A stretch of DNA of 13,379 nt from Clostridia bacterium (GCA_017625275.1 JAGALI010000237.1:1-13379); one strand, 5' to 3'; positions 7,175 to 13,379 are shown, numbered from the stretch's first letter. Program-made: numbers and translations. The notes: a model not told the origin generated them from the sequence alone.

Positions 7175-7812
7175 TATTCAGCCTCCTGAAATTGGCGTAT
7201 TCCTGCCTTTATGTCGTTAATGTTGTAGCCGTAGCGCATAAGGGCTGCTATCATCTTTTTAAATTCGTCTGGGTCCTTTGGTAGTGGATTATACTTTTGC
7301 TCGATAATCCATGCGCAGTTTGACGCAAAATCGACATCCTTTAGCGCTTCCTTTGCGTACTCGCTTACCTCGTCACGACGATAGCCCTTTAAAATAAGCT
7401 CCTCGACAATCTTAATTCTGCCGAACCTTTTCTTGAGGTATGTGTCGATTAAAAGCCCCATTTGCTTTTTCTCGTCGATATAGCCACGGTGCTCCATATA
7501 CAAGGCTACATTTTCGGAAAGCTCTCTTGAAAAGCCCTGCTTTTGTAGCTTTGTGACTAGCATCTTTTTGTTGTTCTCGCCATATGAAAGGATTGAAAAT
7601 GCGTGACGGCGCGCGTTATCAAAGAGGTGCTCCTCTCTGATTCTCAAAAAGTGTTCGTCGTCAATTACCTCGCCCTGCTCAAGCTCAAAGCGCTCAAATT
7701 GGTCGGGTGAAACTGGCATTTCAAAGCTCGTTCCAAGGCTTGATGTGATATAAAAGATGAAGCCCTGTGGTGTTTTTTTGATTTTTTCAATCTTGTAGTA
7801 AATCTTTTCCAT
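7174..7812 (-). CDS. recX: RecX family regulatory protein
   Basis: RecX binds RecA filaments and modulates recombination and the SOS response. The 212 residues fit Firmicutes RecX length. After an N-terminal beta-rich part (about 1-60) comes the tandem three-helix pattern: HAFSILSYGENNKKMLVTKL, then YMEHRGYIDEKK, then LIDTYLKKRFGRIKIVEEL with KGYRRDEV. The gene lies directly after recA with a 77-base gap, the classic arrangement. A ribosome site GAGG sits just before the ATG at 7812. Its TAA overlaps the rimO start. The call rests on this repeat pattern and the neighbour recA; RecX proteins are weakly conserved, so context carries weight. Confidence 0.92.
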   Translation of the reverse strand: MEKIYYKIEKIKKTPQGFIFYITSSLGTSFEMPVSPDQFERFELEQGEVIDDEHFLRIREEHLFDNARRHAFSILSYGENNKKMLVTKLQKQGFSRELSENVALYMEHRGYIDEKKQMGLLIDTYLKKRFGRIKIVEELILKGYRRDEVSEYAKEALKDVDFASNCAWIIEQKYNPLPKDPDEFKKMIAALMRYGYNINDIKAGIRQFQEAE

Positions 7813-7825
7813 TCAAATTCCTCAC

Positions 7826-7842
7826 CTCGAAATAAATTCGAG
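7826..7842 (-). promoter_or_regulatory. Small hairpin in the recA-recX gap
   Basis: In the minus sense CTCGAA, a 5-base loop and TTCGAG form a 6-bp hairpin that ends immediately before the recX ribosome site. There is no T-run, so it is not a terminator; it could tune recX translation or stabilise processed mRNA. Nothing else is recognised in 7813-7889. Confidence 0.35.
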
Positions 7843-7889
7843 AGATGTTTTATCCTGTCCTTGCCTGTGGGTTAGTGTATTTGCTGTTT

Positions 7890-9002
7890 TTAGTCCTCAA
7901 GACCGAGTGCCGAGAGGTCGAAATCGCCCGCATCGTCTATGTCAAAGTCTGCGTCTGAGTCGCCAAGGTCGCCATTTGCGAGCTTAGCCTTGATTTTTTC
8001 CTCTAGCTCAGCCATAAGCTCTGGTGATGATTCAAGATGTGCGCGCATTTTGTCCTTGCCTTGGATTTTTGTGTCTCCGTAGCTGAAGAATGAGCCACTC
8101 TTTTCTACAATTCCAAGCTCTATTGCCATATCTACAATCTCTGTGGACTTTGATATGCCTGAGCCGTAAAGAATTTCAAATTCTGCAACCTTAAATGGTG
8201 GGGCAACCTTGTTCTTTACAACCTTTGCCTTTACGCGATTTCCGTATGCCTCGCTACCATTTTTTAGTGTTTCGCTCTTTCTTATATCTATACGAACTGA
8301 TGCATAGAATTTAAGCGCGTTACCACCTGTTGTGGTTTCTGGGTTACCGTACATAACACCGATTTTACTTCTTAGCTGGTTTATAAAGATGAGAATGCAG
8401 TTTGATTTGTTGATAGCTCCTGCGAGCTTACGAAGCGCCTGTGACATAAGTCTTGCCTGTACGCCCATGTGGCTGTCTCCCATGCCACCCTCAATTTCCT
8501 GCTGAGGAACAAGGGCTGCAACGGAGTCGATTACGATGATATCAACTGCACCTGAGTTTATAAGAGCCTCTGCGATTTCAAGCGCCTGCTCACCATGGTC
8601 TGGCTGAGAAACAAGAAGCTCATCTGTGTCAACGCCGATTGCCTTTGCATACACAGGGTCAAGCGCGTGCTCTGCATCTATAAATGCTGCTGTGCCACCC
8701 TGCTTTTGAGTTTCTGCAACTGCATGAAGCGCGATTGTTGTTTTACCTGAGGATTCAGGTCCGTATATTTCTATAATTCTGCCCTTTGGTAGTCCACCTA
8801 CGCCAAGAGCAAGGTCAAGAGAGAGTGAGCCTGTTGAAACAGCCTCAATCTTCATGTCAGGCGCATCGCCAAGACGAATAATTGAGCCCTCTCCATTGTT
8901 TTTTCTTATTTGTGCAAGAGCAGTGTCAAGCGCCTTCTTCTTTTGGTCAGCGCTGTTTACCTCGGTGCCCTTCTTTTCTACCTTTGTAGCTTTTTTTGCC
9001 AT
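7890..9002 (-). CDS. recA: Recombinase RecA
   Basis: RecA forms ATP-dependent filaments on single-stranded DNA, drives strand exchange and stimulates LexA self-cleavage. Walker A GPESSGKTT is at residues 81-89, the catalytic Glu111 in FIDAEHALD, Walker B DIIVIDS at 154-160, and the L2 DNA-binding loop with GGNALKFYASVRIDIRK at about 226-242. The acidic C-terminal tail is rich in Asp. At 370 residues it is slightly longer than the E. coli protein because of a Lys-rich N-terminal extension (about residues 1-23). The ATG at 9002 is preceded by AAGGAG (complement of 9008-9013). recX follows in the same direction without a terminator. The upstream 520 bases contain the repeat cluster; no clear promoter or SOS box was identified. 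Confidence 0.99.
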   Translation of the reverse strand: MAKKATKVEKKGTEVNSADQKKKALDTALAQIRKNNGEGSIIRLGDAPDMKIEAVSTGSLSLDLALGVGGLPKGRIIEIYGPESSGKTTIALHAVAETQKQGGTAAFIDAEHALDPVYAKAIGVDTDELLVSQPDHGEQALEIAEALINSGAVDIIVIDSVAALVPQQEIEGGMGDSHMGVQARLMSQALRKLAGAINKSNCILIFINQLRSKIGVMYGNPETTTGGNALKFYASVRIDIRKSETLKNGSEAYGNRVKAKVVKNKVAPPFKVAEFEILYGSGISKSTEIVDMAIELGIVEKSGSFFSYGDTKIQGKDKMRAHLESSPELMAELEEKIKAKLANGDLGDSDADFDIDDAGDFDLSALGLED

Positions 9003-9013
9003 AAAATCTCCTT

Positions 9014-9029
9014 GCAGGGAGCCCCCTGC
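9014..9029 (-). promoter_or_regulatory. Hairpin abutting the recA ribosome binding site
   Basis: GCAGGG (9014-9019) and CCCTGC (9024-9029) form a perfect 6-bp GC-rich hairpin with a 4-base loop. In the recA mRNA sense it ends directly at the AAGGAG ribosome site, with no gap. It could hinder or set ribosome access to recA. No transcription start is known, so its presence in the mRNA is inferred. Confidence 0.45.
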
Positions 9030-9077
9030 GACATATGTGTTTTTTGTAAATAAATTTGGACTATCCCTGCGTGTAAT

Positions 9078-9138
9078 GGAGCAACGCAGAAGAACGAAGC
9101 TTATCTTGTCTTAAGTATTAAGGTTAGTAAGCAAGTTG
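9078..9138 (+). repeat. 61-base direct repeat, copy 1
   Basis: It starts GGAGCAACGCAGAAG and ends GTAAGCAAGTTG, and is identical to copy 2 at 9246-9306 except for one C/T difference. It holds a two-step hairpin: GCTTAT with GTAAGC, and inside it CTTAA-GTA-TTAAG. The bases just upstream (9061-9077) do not continue the family, so this looks like the tail of a truncated unit. Confidence 0.85.
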
Positions 9139-9245
9139 TTCAAGGCGCTCCACGCGAACCCCCTAAAATTCTGCGAATTTTTGGGGAACCCCTACCGGCA
9201 AACCACGGACGATGGCTATCTTGCGATAGTCGAGGTCGGCTACGA
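9139..9245 (+). repeat. Interspersed structured repeat, unit B
   Basis: A first hairpin pairs CCCC-T-AAAATTC with GAATTTT-T-GGGG (9160-9186, loop TGC, one mismatch). After GAT (9211-9213), inner stem GGCTATC (9214-9220) pairs with GATAGTC (9225-9231), including one G-T pair, and GAGGT (9232-9236) follows. The outer stem seen in A, C and D is not well formed here. The segment 9132-9214 is a near-copy of 12720-12803. It runs straight into direct-repeat copy 2. Confidence 0.8.
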
Positions 9246-9306
9246 GGAGCAACGCAGAAGAACGAAGCTTATTTTGTCTTAAGTATTAAGGTTAGTAAGC
9301 AAGTTG
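9246..9306 (+). repeat. 61-base direct repeat, copy 2
   Basis: Same as copy 1 with a single base change. The hairpin is GCTTAT (9267-9272) with GTAAGC (9295-9300), enclosing CTTAA (9278-9282), GTA and TTAAG (9286-9290). It forms the tail of unit B, with the conserved AGCAACGCAGAAGAACGA box at its start. Confidence 0.85.
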
Positions 9307-9414
9307 GGCTAGGCTCTGCTTTGTCCTTGGGCGATAATGTACTTGGCGTACATTGAGGTCAAGGGCGAAGCTAGTAACAACGCACAACGAAGCTTATTTT
9401 GTCTTAAGTATTAA
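9307..9414 (+). repeat. Interspersed structured repeat, unit C
   Basis: The best folded unit. Outer stem GCTTTGTCCTTG (9318-9329) pairs with CAAGGGCGAAGC (9360-9371) over 12 bp with two T-G wobbles. After GGCGAT comes inner stem AATGTAC (9336-9342), loop TTGGC and GTACATT (9348-9354), then GAGGT (9355-9359). The tail AACGAAGCTTATTTTGTC and CTTAA-GTA-TTAA (to 9414) repeats the 61-base module in shortened form. Confidence 0.8.
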
Positions 9415-9427
9415 ATTCAAGAAGCAA

Positions 9428-9511
9428 AAATTTCTAGGCGCAACGGAAACCACGGATGATAGCGTATATAGCATACGCTGAGGTCGTGGGTGAGTAGCAA
9501 CAACGAAATTT
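9428..9511 (+). repeat. Interspersed structured repeat, unit D
   Basis: AAATTTC (9428-9434) can pair with GAAATTT (9505-9511) and bound the unit. Outer stem CCACG (9450-9454) pairs with CGTGG (9485-9489). After GATGAT (9455-9460), inner stem AGCGTAT (9461-9467) has loop ATAGC and partner ATACGCT (9473-9479), followed by GAGGT (9480-9484). The tail AGCAACAACGAA is a shortened family box. It lies about 15 bases after the lipoprotein stop codon in the minus sense. Confidence 0.75.
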
Positions 9512-9525
9512 GTAGCTTATTGGGT

Positions 9526-10104
9526 TTAATAGGTTGGAGAGTCTATTCTCCAGCCCCCCAAATCCTCACTATAGGTTATTATAACCTCTATCTCAAAGGG
9601 TGATGTGGTATCTCCCTCTGGGATTATTGCTGGAACGGTTGCTTTTATTTCATTTTTCTTATTTCTTTTTATTTCTATTTTTGTTGTATCGTATTTATAT
9701 ACCTTGTCTACGGCGCTATCGTAGTCCTTTAAGACTGTTAGATAGCCACTTTCGCCTGTTATATATCTTGCGTAGATTGGAACTCCAAGACTGGCTGTGC
9801 CATCAAAATAGGTTTTTATTATGTCGTTTGCCATGCTTTTTGAGAAAACCGCCTTTGTTTCTACCAAAAGGTCGTTTCTTACTCGATAGGGCGCGTCCTC
9901 GGCTACATAATAATAGTTGCCCTGATAGCGTTCGTCCTCATCATAGGGCAAGCCCTCTCCGTAATAGATAACATTTAGGTGGTATGCCCTATCTAAGAGG
10001 TCTGCGACTATTGCCTTTGCCTCGTCATCCTCAACTCGCGCGCAGGAGCTTAGCGCCCCTGTCGCAAGTAAAAGTGCAAGAACTAATAGTAAAAGCCTTT
10101 TCAT
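9526..10104 (-). CDS. Putative lipoprotein of unknown function
   Basis: A 192-residue protein with a type II signal peptide: MKRLLLLVLALLLATGA is a charged start plus hydrophobic core, and LSSC places the lipid-modified Cys at residue 21. The mature part is about 170 residues, polar, with many Tyr, Asp and Lys, and no motif I recognise; it should sit on the outer face of the membrane. The ATG overlaps a TAA (TAATG, 10102-10106) that would be the stop of a longer gyrA frame, and GAGG lies just upstream inside that frame, so it seems translationally coupled to gyrA. Repeat unit D begins about 15 bases after its stop. A link to DNA topology is not implied; the pairing may simply be an operon arrangement. 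Confidence 0.8.
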   Translation of the reverse strand: MKRLLLLVLALLLATGALSSCARVEDDEAKAIVADLLDRAYHLNVIYYGEGLPYDEDERYQGNYYYVAEDAPYRVRNDLLVETKAVFSKSMANDIIKTYFDGTASLGVPIYARYITGESGYLTVLKDYDSAVDKVYKYDTTKIEIKRNKKNEIKATVPAIIPEGDTTSPFEIEVIITYSEDLGGWRIDSPTY

Positions 10105-10169
10105 TATTCCTCGGTTGCCTCACTTGGTGTCTCGGCTGGTGCCTCTTGCGCTGGTACCTCTGCTACCTA
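10104..10169 (-). other. In-frame continuation of gyrA beyond a TAG codon
   Basis: After the TAG (complement of 10167-10169) the gyrA frame stays open for 20 codons to a TAA at 10104-10106. The reading begins VAEVPAQEAP and ends SEATEE. It has the same Glu/Ala/Pro-rich character as the last residues before the TAG (DEIVEGEAQEGA). The TAA shares its last A with the ATG of the lipoprotein gene. This looks like the original end of gyrA, cut by a single-base change, unless the TAG is read through or is a sequence error. Confidence 0.7.
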
Positions 10170-12662
10170 TGCGCCCTCTTGCGCCTCGCCCTCGACAATT
10201 TCATCAAGTGGGTCCTCATCTACTGCGTCGGTAAAGGTCATCTTTGCAACCCTTGTACCCTCGGCAATTCTCATTACGCGAACACCAGATGCGCTTCTGT
10301 TATATATAGGAACCTCGCTAACAGGTGTTCTGATTACTACGCCTGCATCGGTGATTGCCATAATATCCTCGTTTTCATCAACTGCGCCGATTGTTGCAAG
10401 AGCGCCTGTCTTATCACTGATATTATGAGCGCGTACACCGAATATACCACGATTTCTTGACTCGAAATCGCTAAACTCGCTACGCTTACCAAAGCCGTTT
10501 TCGGTAACGGTAAGAAGCTTCTTTGCTTCGTCAACTATAACTGCGCCACAAACGACATCGTCGCCACGAAGCTCAATACCACGAACTCCACGCGCTGTTC
10601 TACCAACGATGGATACCTTATCCTCATGGAAGCGAACGCCCTGTCCGTGCTTAGATGCAATGATAATGTCACTCTCGCCCTTGGTGTGGCCAACAAATAT
10701 AAGCTCATCGCCCTCGTCAAGATTGATTGCTATCTTACCACCCTTACGCTGGTATTCGTATTCCTTAACTCTTGTGCGCTTAATAACGCCCTTGCGAGTT
10801 ATCATTACAAGATATTCGTTCTCCTCAAAGCCCTCAAGCGCAACCATTGCAGTTACCTTTTCGCCCTTTTCAATCTCAATGATATTGATAAGGTTTGCGC
10901 CCTTAGCTGTTCTTGAGCTTTCTGGGATTCTATAAACCTTTCTTACGAAAATCTTACCATTGTCAGTAAACATAAGAAGGTGTGAGTGTGAATTTGCAAC
11001 GAGAATATTTTCGATAAAGTCCTCTTCCTTTGTGCCCATGGCGATAAGTCCCTTACCACCTCTATGCTGAGCCTCGTAGGTGTCGGCTGGGATTCTCTTA
11101 ATGTAGCCTGAGTTTGTAAGGGTAATTACGCACTCATGACGCTCAATAAGGTCCTCAATATCAATTTCGTCCTCGCTATCAATAATTTCAGTTCTACGCT
11201 CGTCTGCGTATTTTCTCTTGATTTCAAGAAGCTCGTTTTTGATGATATCCTTAATCTTGTTTTCGTCTGCAAGGATTTCATTAAGCTCCTTAATTGTTGC
11301 GTGAAGCTTAGCAAGACGCTCCTCAACCTTTTGTCGCTCCATTCCTGACAAGCGACCAAGGGTCATATCAACAATTGCCTGTGCCTGCTCATCGGAGAGT
11401 AGGAAGCGCTCCTTTAGCTTTTCCTTTGCCACCTGTGTGCTCTCGCTTCCACGAATGATTGTAATTACCTCATCAATGTTGTCGATTGCAATCTTGTAGC
11501 CCTCGTAGATATGCGCCTCTGCCTGTGCCTTCTTAAGCTCAAAGCGAGTTCTGCGCTCTACTACCTGCTCTTGGAATTTAATGTACTCGTTAAGTATTTC
11601 GCGAAGTCCAAGGGTCTTTGGCTCTCCGTTTACCAAAACAAGCATATTCATAGCACAGGTGTCCTGAAGCTGTGTATTCTTATAAAGCTGATTTAAAATG
11701 ATTTGTGGGCTTGCATCACGACGGCACTCAATTACAATTCTCATACCTGCACGGCCACTCTCGTCGCGTATGTCGGTGATGCCCTCTATCTTCTTGTCCC
11801 TTACAAGGTCAGCCATAGTCTTTACAAGCTGTGACTTGTTTACCATATAAGGAATCTCTGTTACGATAATTCTGTGGTTTTCCTCGTCAACCTCAGCCTT
11901 GGAGCGAACGCTTACTCTACCCTTACCTGTTGTATAGGCGTCTATAATTCCACGTCTGCCGTAGATTGTTGCGCTGGTTGGGAAGTCTGGACCCTTTACA
12001 TACTCCAGCATCTCCTCAACGCTTGCATCTGGGTTGTCGATAAGATGTACTGTTCCGTCAATTACCTCACCAAGGTTATGTGGTGGAATGTTGGTTGCCA
12101 TACCTACGGCAATACCAACGCTACCATTTACAAGCACATTTGGGAAGCGAGATGGCAATACTGTTGGCTCTTTTCTTGAGTTGTCGAAGTTAGGAACGAA
12201 ATCAACAACGTCCTTTTCAATGTCAGCCATAAGCTCATTTGCGAGCTTTGACATTCTTGCCTCTGTGTAACGGTAAGCAGCGGCGCCGTCACCGTCAACG
12301 TTACCAAAGTTACCATGTCCGTCAATTAGTGGGTGTCTTAGTGAAAATGGCTGTGCCATTCTTACCATTGTTCCATAAACAGCCTGGTCGCCGTGTGGAT
12401 GGTATCTACCAAGCACATTACCGACGGTTGTCGCTGATTTTCTAAATGGCTTGTCCGAGGTCAAGTGGTCCTCGTACATAGCGTACATTACGCGCCTTTG
12501 TCCAGGCTTCATACCATCGCGCACATCTGGAAGCGCACGAGATACGATAACGCTCATAGAGTATTCAAGAAACGCCTCTTGAACTCTTGACTCTACATTG
12601 CGATTTACTATCATCTGCTCGATATTTTCATAATCGAGTCCATTGTGTTCTTTTTCTGCCAT
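10167..12662 (-). CDS. gyrA: DNA gyrase subunit A
   Basis: GyrA is the breakage-reunion subunit of gyrase and forms an A2B2 complex with GyrB that introduces negative supercoils. The catalytic Tyr132 is in AAAYRYTEARM, the quinolone region is RYHPHGDQAVYGTMVRMAQ (87-105), and the C-terminal DNA-wrapping domain has the GyrA box QHRGGKG at 532-538, which separates it from ParC. The product as read has 831 residues, close to the family norm. Gln93 and Gly97 stand at the positions of E. coli Ser83 and Asp87. AGGAG lies seven bases before the ATG at 12662. The frame ends at a TAG with a plausible 20-codon continuation beyond. gyrB is 210 bases upstream in the same direction, with repeat unit E between. 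Confidence 0.98.
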   Translation of the reverse strand: MAEKEHNGLDYENIEQMIVNRNVESRVQEAFLEYSMSVIVSRALPDVRDGMKPGQRRVMYAMYEDHLTSDKPFRKSATTVGNVLGRYHPHGDQAVYGTMVRMAQPFSLRHPLIDGHGNFGNVDGDGAAAYRYTEARMSKLANELMADIEKDVVDFVPNFDNSRKEPTVLPSRFPNVLVNGSVGIAVGMATNIPPHNLGEVIDGTVHLIDNPDASVEEMLEYVKGPDFPTSATIYGRRGIIDAYTTGKGRVSVRSKAEVDEENHRIIVTEIPYMVNKSQLVKTMADLVRDKKIEGITDIRDESGRAGMRIVIECRRDASPQIILNQLYKNTQLQDTCAMNMLVLVNGEPKTLGLREILNEYIKFQEQVVERRTRFELKKAQAEAHIYEGYKIAIDNIDEVITIIRGSESTQVAKEKLKERFLLSDEQAQAIVDMTLGRLSGMERQKVEERLAKLHATIKELNEILADENKIKDIIKNELLEIKRKYADERRTEIIDSEDEIDIEDLIERHECVITLTNSGYIKRIPADTYEAQHRGGKGLIAMGTKEEDFIENILVANSHSHLLMFTDNGKIFVRKVYRIPESSRTAKGANLINIIEIEKGEKVTAMVALEGFEENEYLVMITRKGVIKRTRVKEYEYQRKGGKIAINLDEGDELIFVGHTKGESDIIIASKHGQGVRFHEDKVSIVGRTARGVRGIELRGDDVVCGAVIVDEAKKLLTVTENGFGKRSEFSDFESRNRGIFGVRAHNISDKTGALATIGAVDENEDIMAITDAGVVIRTPVSEVPIYNRSASGVRVMRIAEGTRVAKMTFTDAVDEDPLDEIVEGEAQEGA

Positions 12663-12719
12663 TATAAATCTCCTAAATTAAATCCTGTTAATTTTAACCA
12701 TCATTTGAGTGCGAAGGAC

Positions 12720-12858
12720 CAAGTTGTTCAAGGCGCCTCTCGTGAACCCCCTAAAATTCTGCGAATTTTTTGGGAACCCCTACCGACAAAACACGGACGA
12801 TGGTGTGCTTGGCGTACATCGAGGTCATCTACGAGTAGCAACGCAGAAGAACGACGGT
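12720..12858 (+). repeat. Interspersed structured repeat, unit E, between gyrB and gyrA
   Basis: The first part, CAAGTTGTTCAAGGCG onward to 12803, is a near-copy of 9132-9214 including the AAAATTC-TGC-GAATTTT hairpin (12748-12774). Inner stem GGTGTGC (12802-12808) pairs with GTACATC (12814-12820), with two G-T pairs and loop TTGGC. GAGGT (12821-12825) and then the box AGCAACGCAGAAGAACGA follow. In the minus sense it starts about 14 bases after the gyrB stop and ends about 57 bases before the gyrA ATG. Confidence 0.8.
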
Positions 12859-12872
12859 CATTTGCGCTCAAA

Positions 12873-13379
12873 TTAAATATCTAGGTTTTCAACAAACCTT
12901 GCGTTCTTTTCGATAAATTCGCGTCTTGGCTCAACCTTATCGCCCATGAGGAGTGAAAATACCTCGTCGCATTTCATTGCGTCGCCTATATCTACCTTGA
13001 TTATGGTTCTGGTCTCTGGGTTCATTGTGGTGTCCCAAAGCTGTTCCTTGTCCATTTCTCCAAGACCCTTATATCTCTCTGCCTGTCCACCACCGATTTC
13101 CTCAAAGATTTTATCTCTTTCCTCATCGCTGAAGGCGTATCTTTCGGTCTTGCCCTTTGTTATCTTGTAAAGTGGTGGCTTCGCAAGATAAATATGTCCG
13201 TCGTCTATAAGCTGTCTCATGTGACGGAAGAAGAAGGTCAAAAGCAGAACACGGATATGCGAGCCGTCGACATCCGCATCGGCCATAATAATAACCTTGC
13301 CATACCTCAATTTTGAAATATTAAACTCGTCACCAATACCGCAACCAAGAGCAGTAATAACTGGCATCAACTTTTCATT
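12873..13379 (-). CDS. gyrB: DNA gyrase subunit B, C-terminal part (cut by window edge)
   Basis: The last 169 codons of GyrB are present, and the frame stays open to the window edge as NEKLMPVITALGCG. The TOPRIM metal-binding ADADVDGSHIR, the PLYKI segment, the RYKGLGEM motif and the C-terminal TMNPETRTI block are all seen, followed by the ending NARFVENLDI. The ATP-binding domain lies outside the window. This is the subunit that hydrolyses ATP and coordinates Mg2+ for cleavage. A ParE identity is possible from this part alone, but the adjacent gyrA with a GyrA box favours gyrB. The stop is TAA. Confidence 0.95.
   Translation of the reverse strand, partial: NEKLMPVITALGCGIGDEFNISKLRYGKVIIMADADVDGSHIRVLLLTFFFRHMRQLIDDGHIYLAKPPLYKITKGKTERYAFSDEERDKIFEEIGGGQAERYKGLGEMDKEQLWDTTMNPETRTIIKVDIGDAMKCDEVFSLLMGDKVEPRREFIEKNARFVENLDI

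Noticed and set aside
9028..9042. LexA/SOS box near ACATATGT before recA
   Set aside because: Only the palindromic core fits; the CGAAC and GTTCG ends of the Firmicutes box are missing.
9078..9511. CRISPR array
   Set aside because: The repeats are long, diverged, unevenly spaced and self-folding, and no cas gene is near.
9078..9511. Transposon ends or MITE with target duplications
   Set aside because: I could not find terminal inverted repeats bounding whole units or clear flanking duplications; a mobile origin remains possible.
10167..10169. Reassigned TAG codon or pyrrolysine in gyrA
   Set aside because: TAG ends two other genes in the window at sensible places, one directly followed by a terminator.
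10337..10534. Small open frames overlapping gyrA, recA, rimO and glmM
   Set aside because: They lie in other frames of well-supported genes and show no family motif or ribosome site.
13365..13370. Start codon of a short protein at 13370
   Set aside because: The frame stays open to the window edge with typical GyrB residues, so this is internal to gyrB.

Overview
The window looks like a chromosomal piece from an uncultured Clostridia-type Bacillota (Firmicutes). This is an inference from AT-rich promoters of TTGACA/TATAAT type, strong AGGAGG-type ribosome binding sites, intrinsic terminators, and the protein types present (RecX, PgsA, RimO, a GH123/DUF4091-type protein, GyrA with a QHRGGKG box). 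No rRNA, tRNA, CRISPR array, integrase or transposase was found.

Left part (1-4950): a small GIY-YIG protein (+) converges on glmM (-), with a terminator between them. glmM is divergent from a HAD phosphatase, and their promoters lie almost back to back. A second plus-strand unit follows with its own promoter: a cytoplasmic GH123/DUF4091-type protein overlapping a second HAD phosphatase by ATGA. Both plus-strand units end in terminators built on the same GGAACAG/CTGTTCC stem.

Right part (5194-13379): everything coding is on the minus strand. In transcription order it runs gyrB (cut by the window edge), gyrA, a small lipoprotein of unknown function, recA, recX, rimO, pgsA. recX-rimO overlap by TAATG. 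The lipoprotein start also overlaps a TAA, but that TAA lies 20 codons beyond an in-frame TAG that ends gyrA as written. The gyrA tail therefore seems to have been shortened by an amber codon, or the codon is read through, or it is an error or variant. GyrA also has Gln and Gly at the two classic quinolone-contact positions.

The most unusual content is non-coding. Three intergenic stretches (about 4990-5190, 9078-9511 and 12720-12858) hold a family of interspersed structured repeats. Five units share the frame GAT, 7-bp stem, short loop, stem, GAGGT, followed by a variant of AGCAACGCAGAAGAACGA. The inner stem sequence differs between most units while pairing is kept, and in three units an outer stem also varies with pairing kept. 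All non-Watson-Crick pairs I find are G-T on the plus strand, which favours a plus-strand RNA. Yet each locus begins within about 4-15 nt after the stop codon of a minus-strand gene (pgsA, the lipoprotein gene, gyrB), so a 3'-UTR role in the other sense is a rival reading. Next to one unit, 4991-5066 can fold as three perfect hairpins closed by a six-pair helix. I do not recognise this family.
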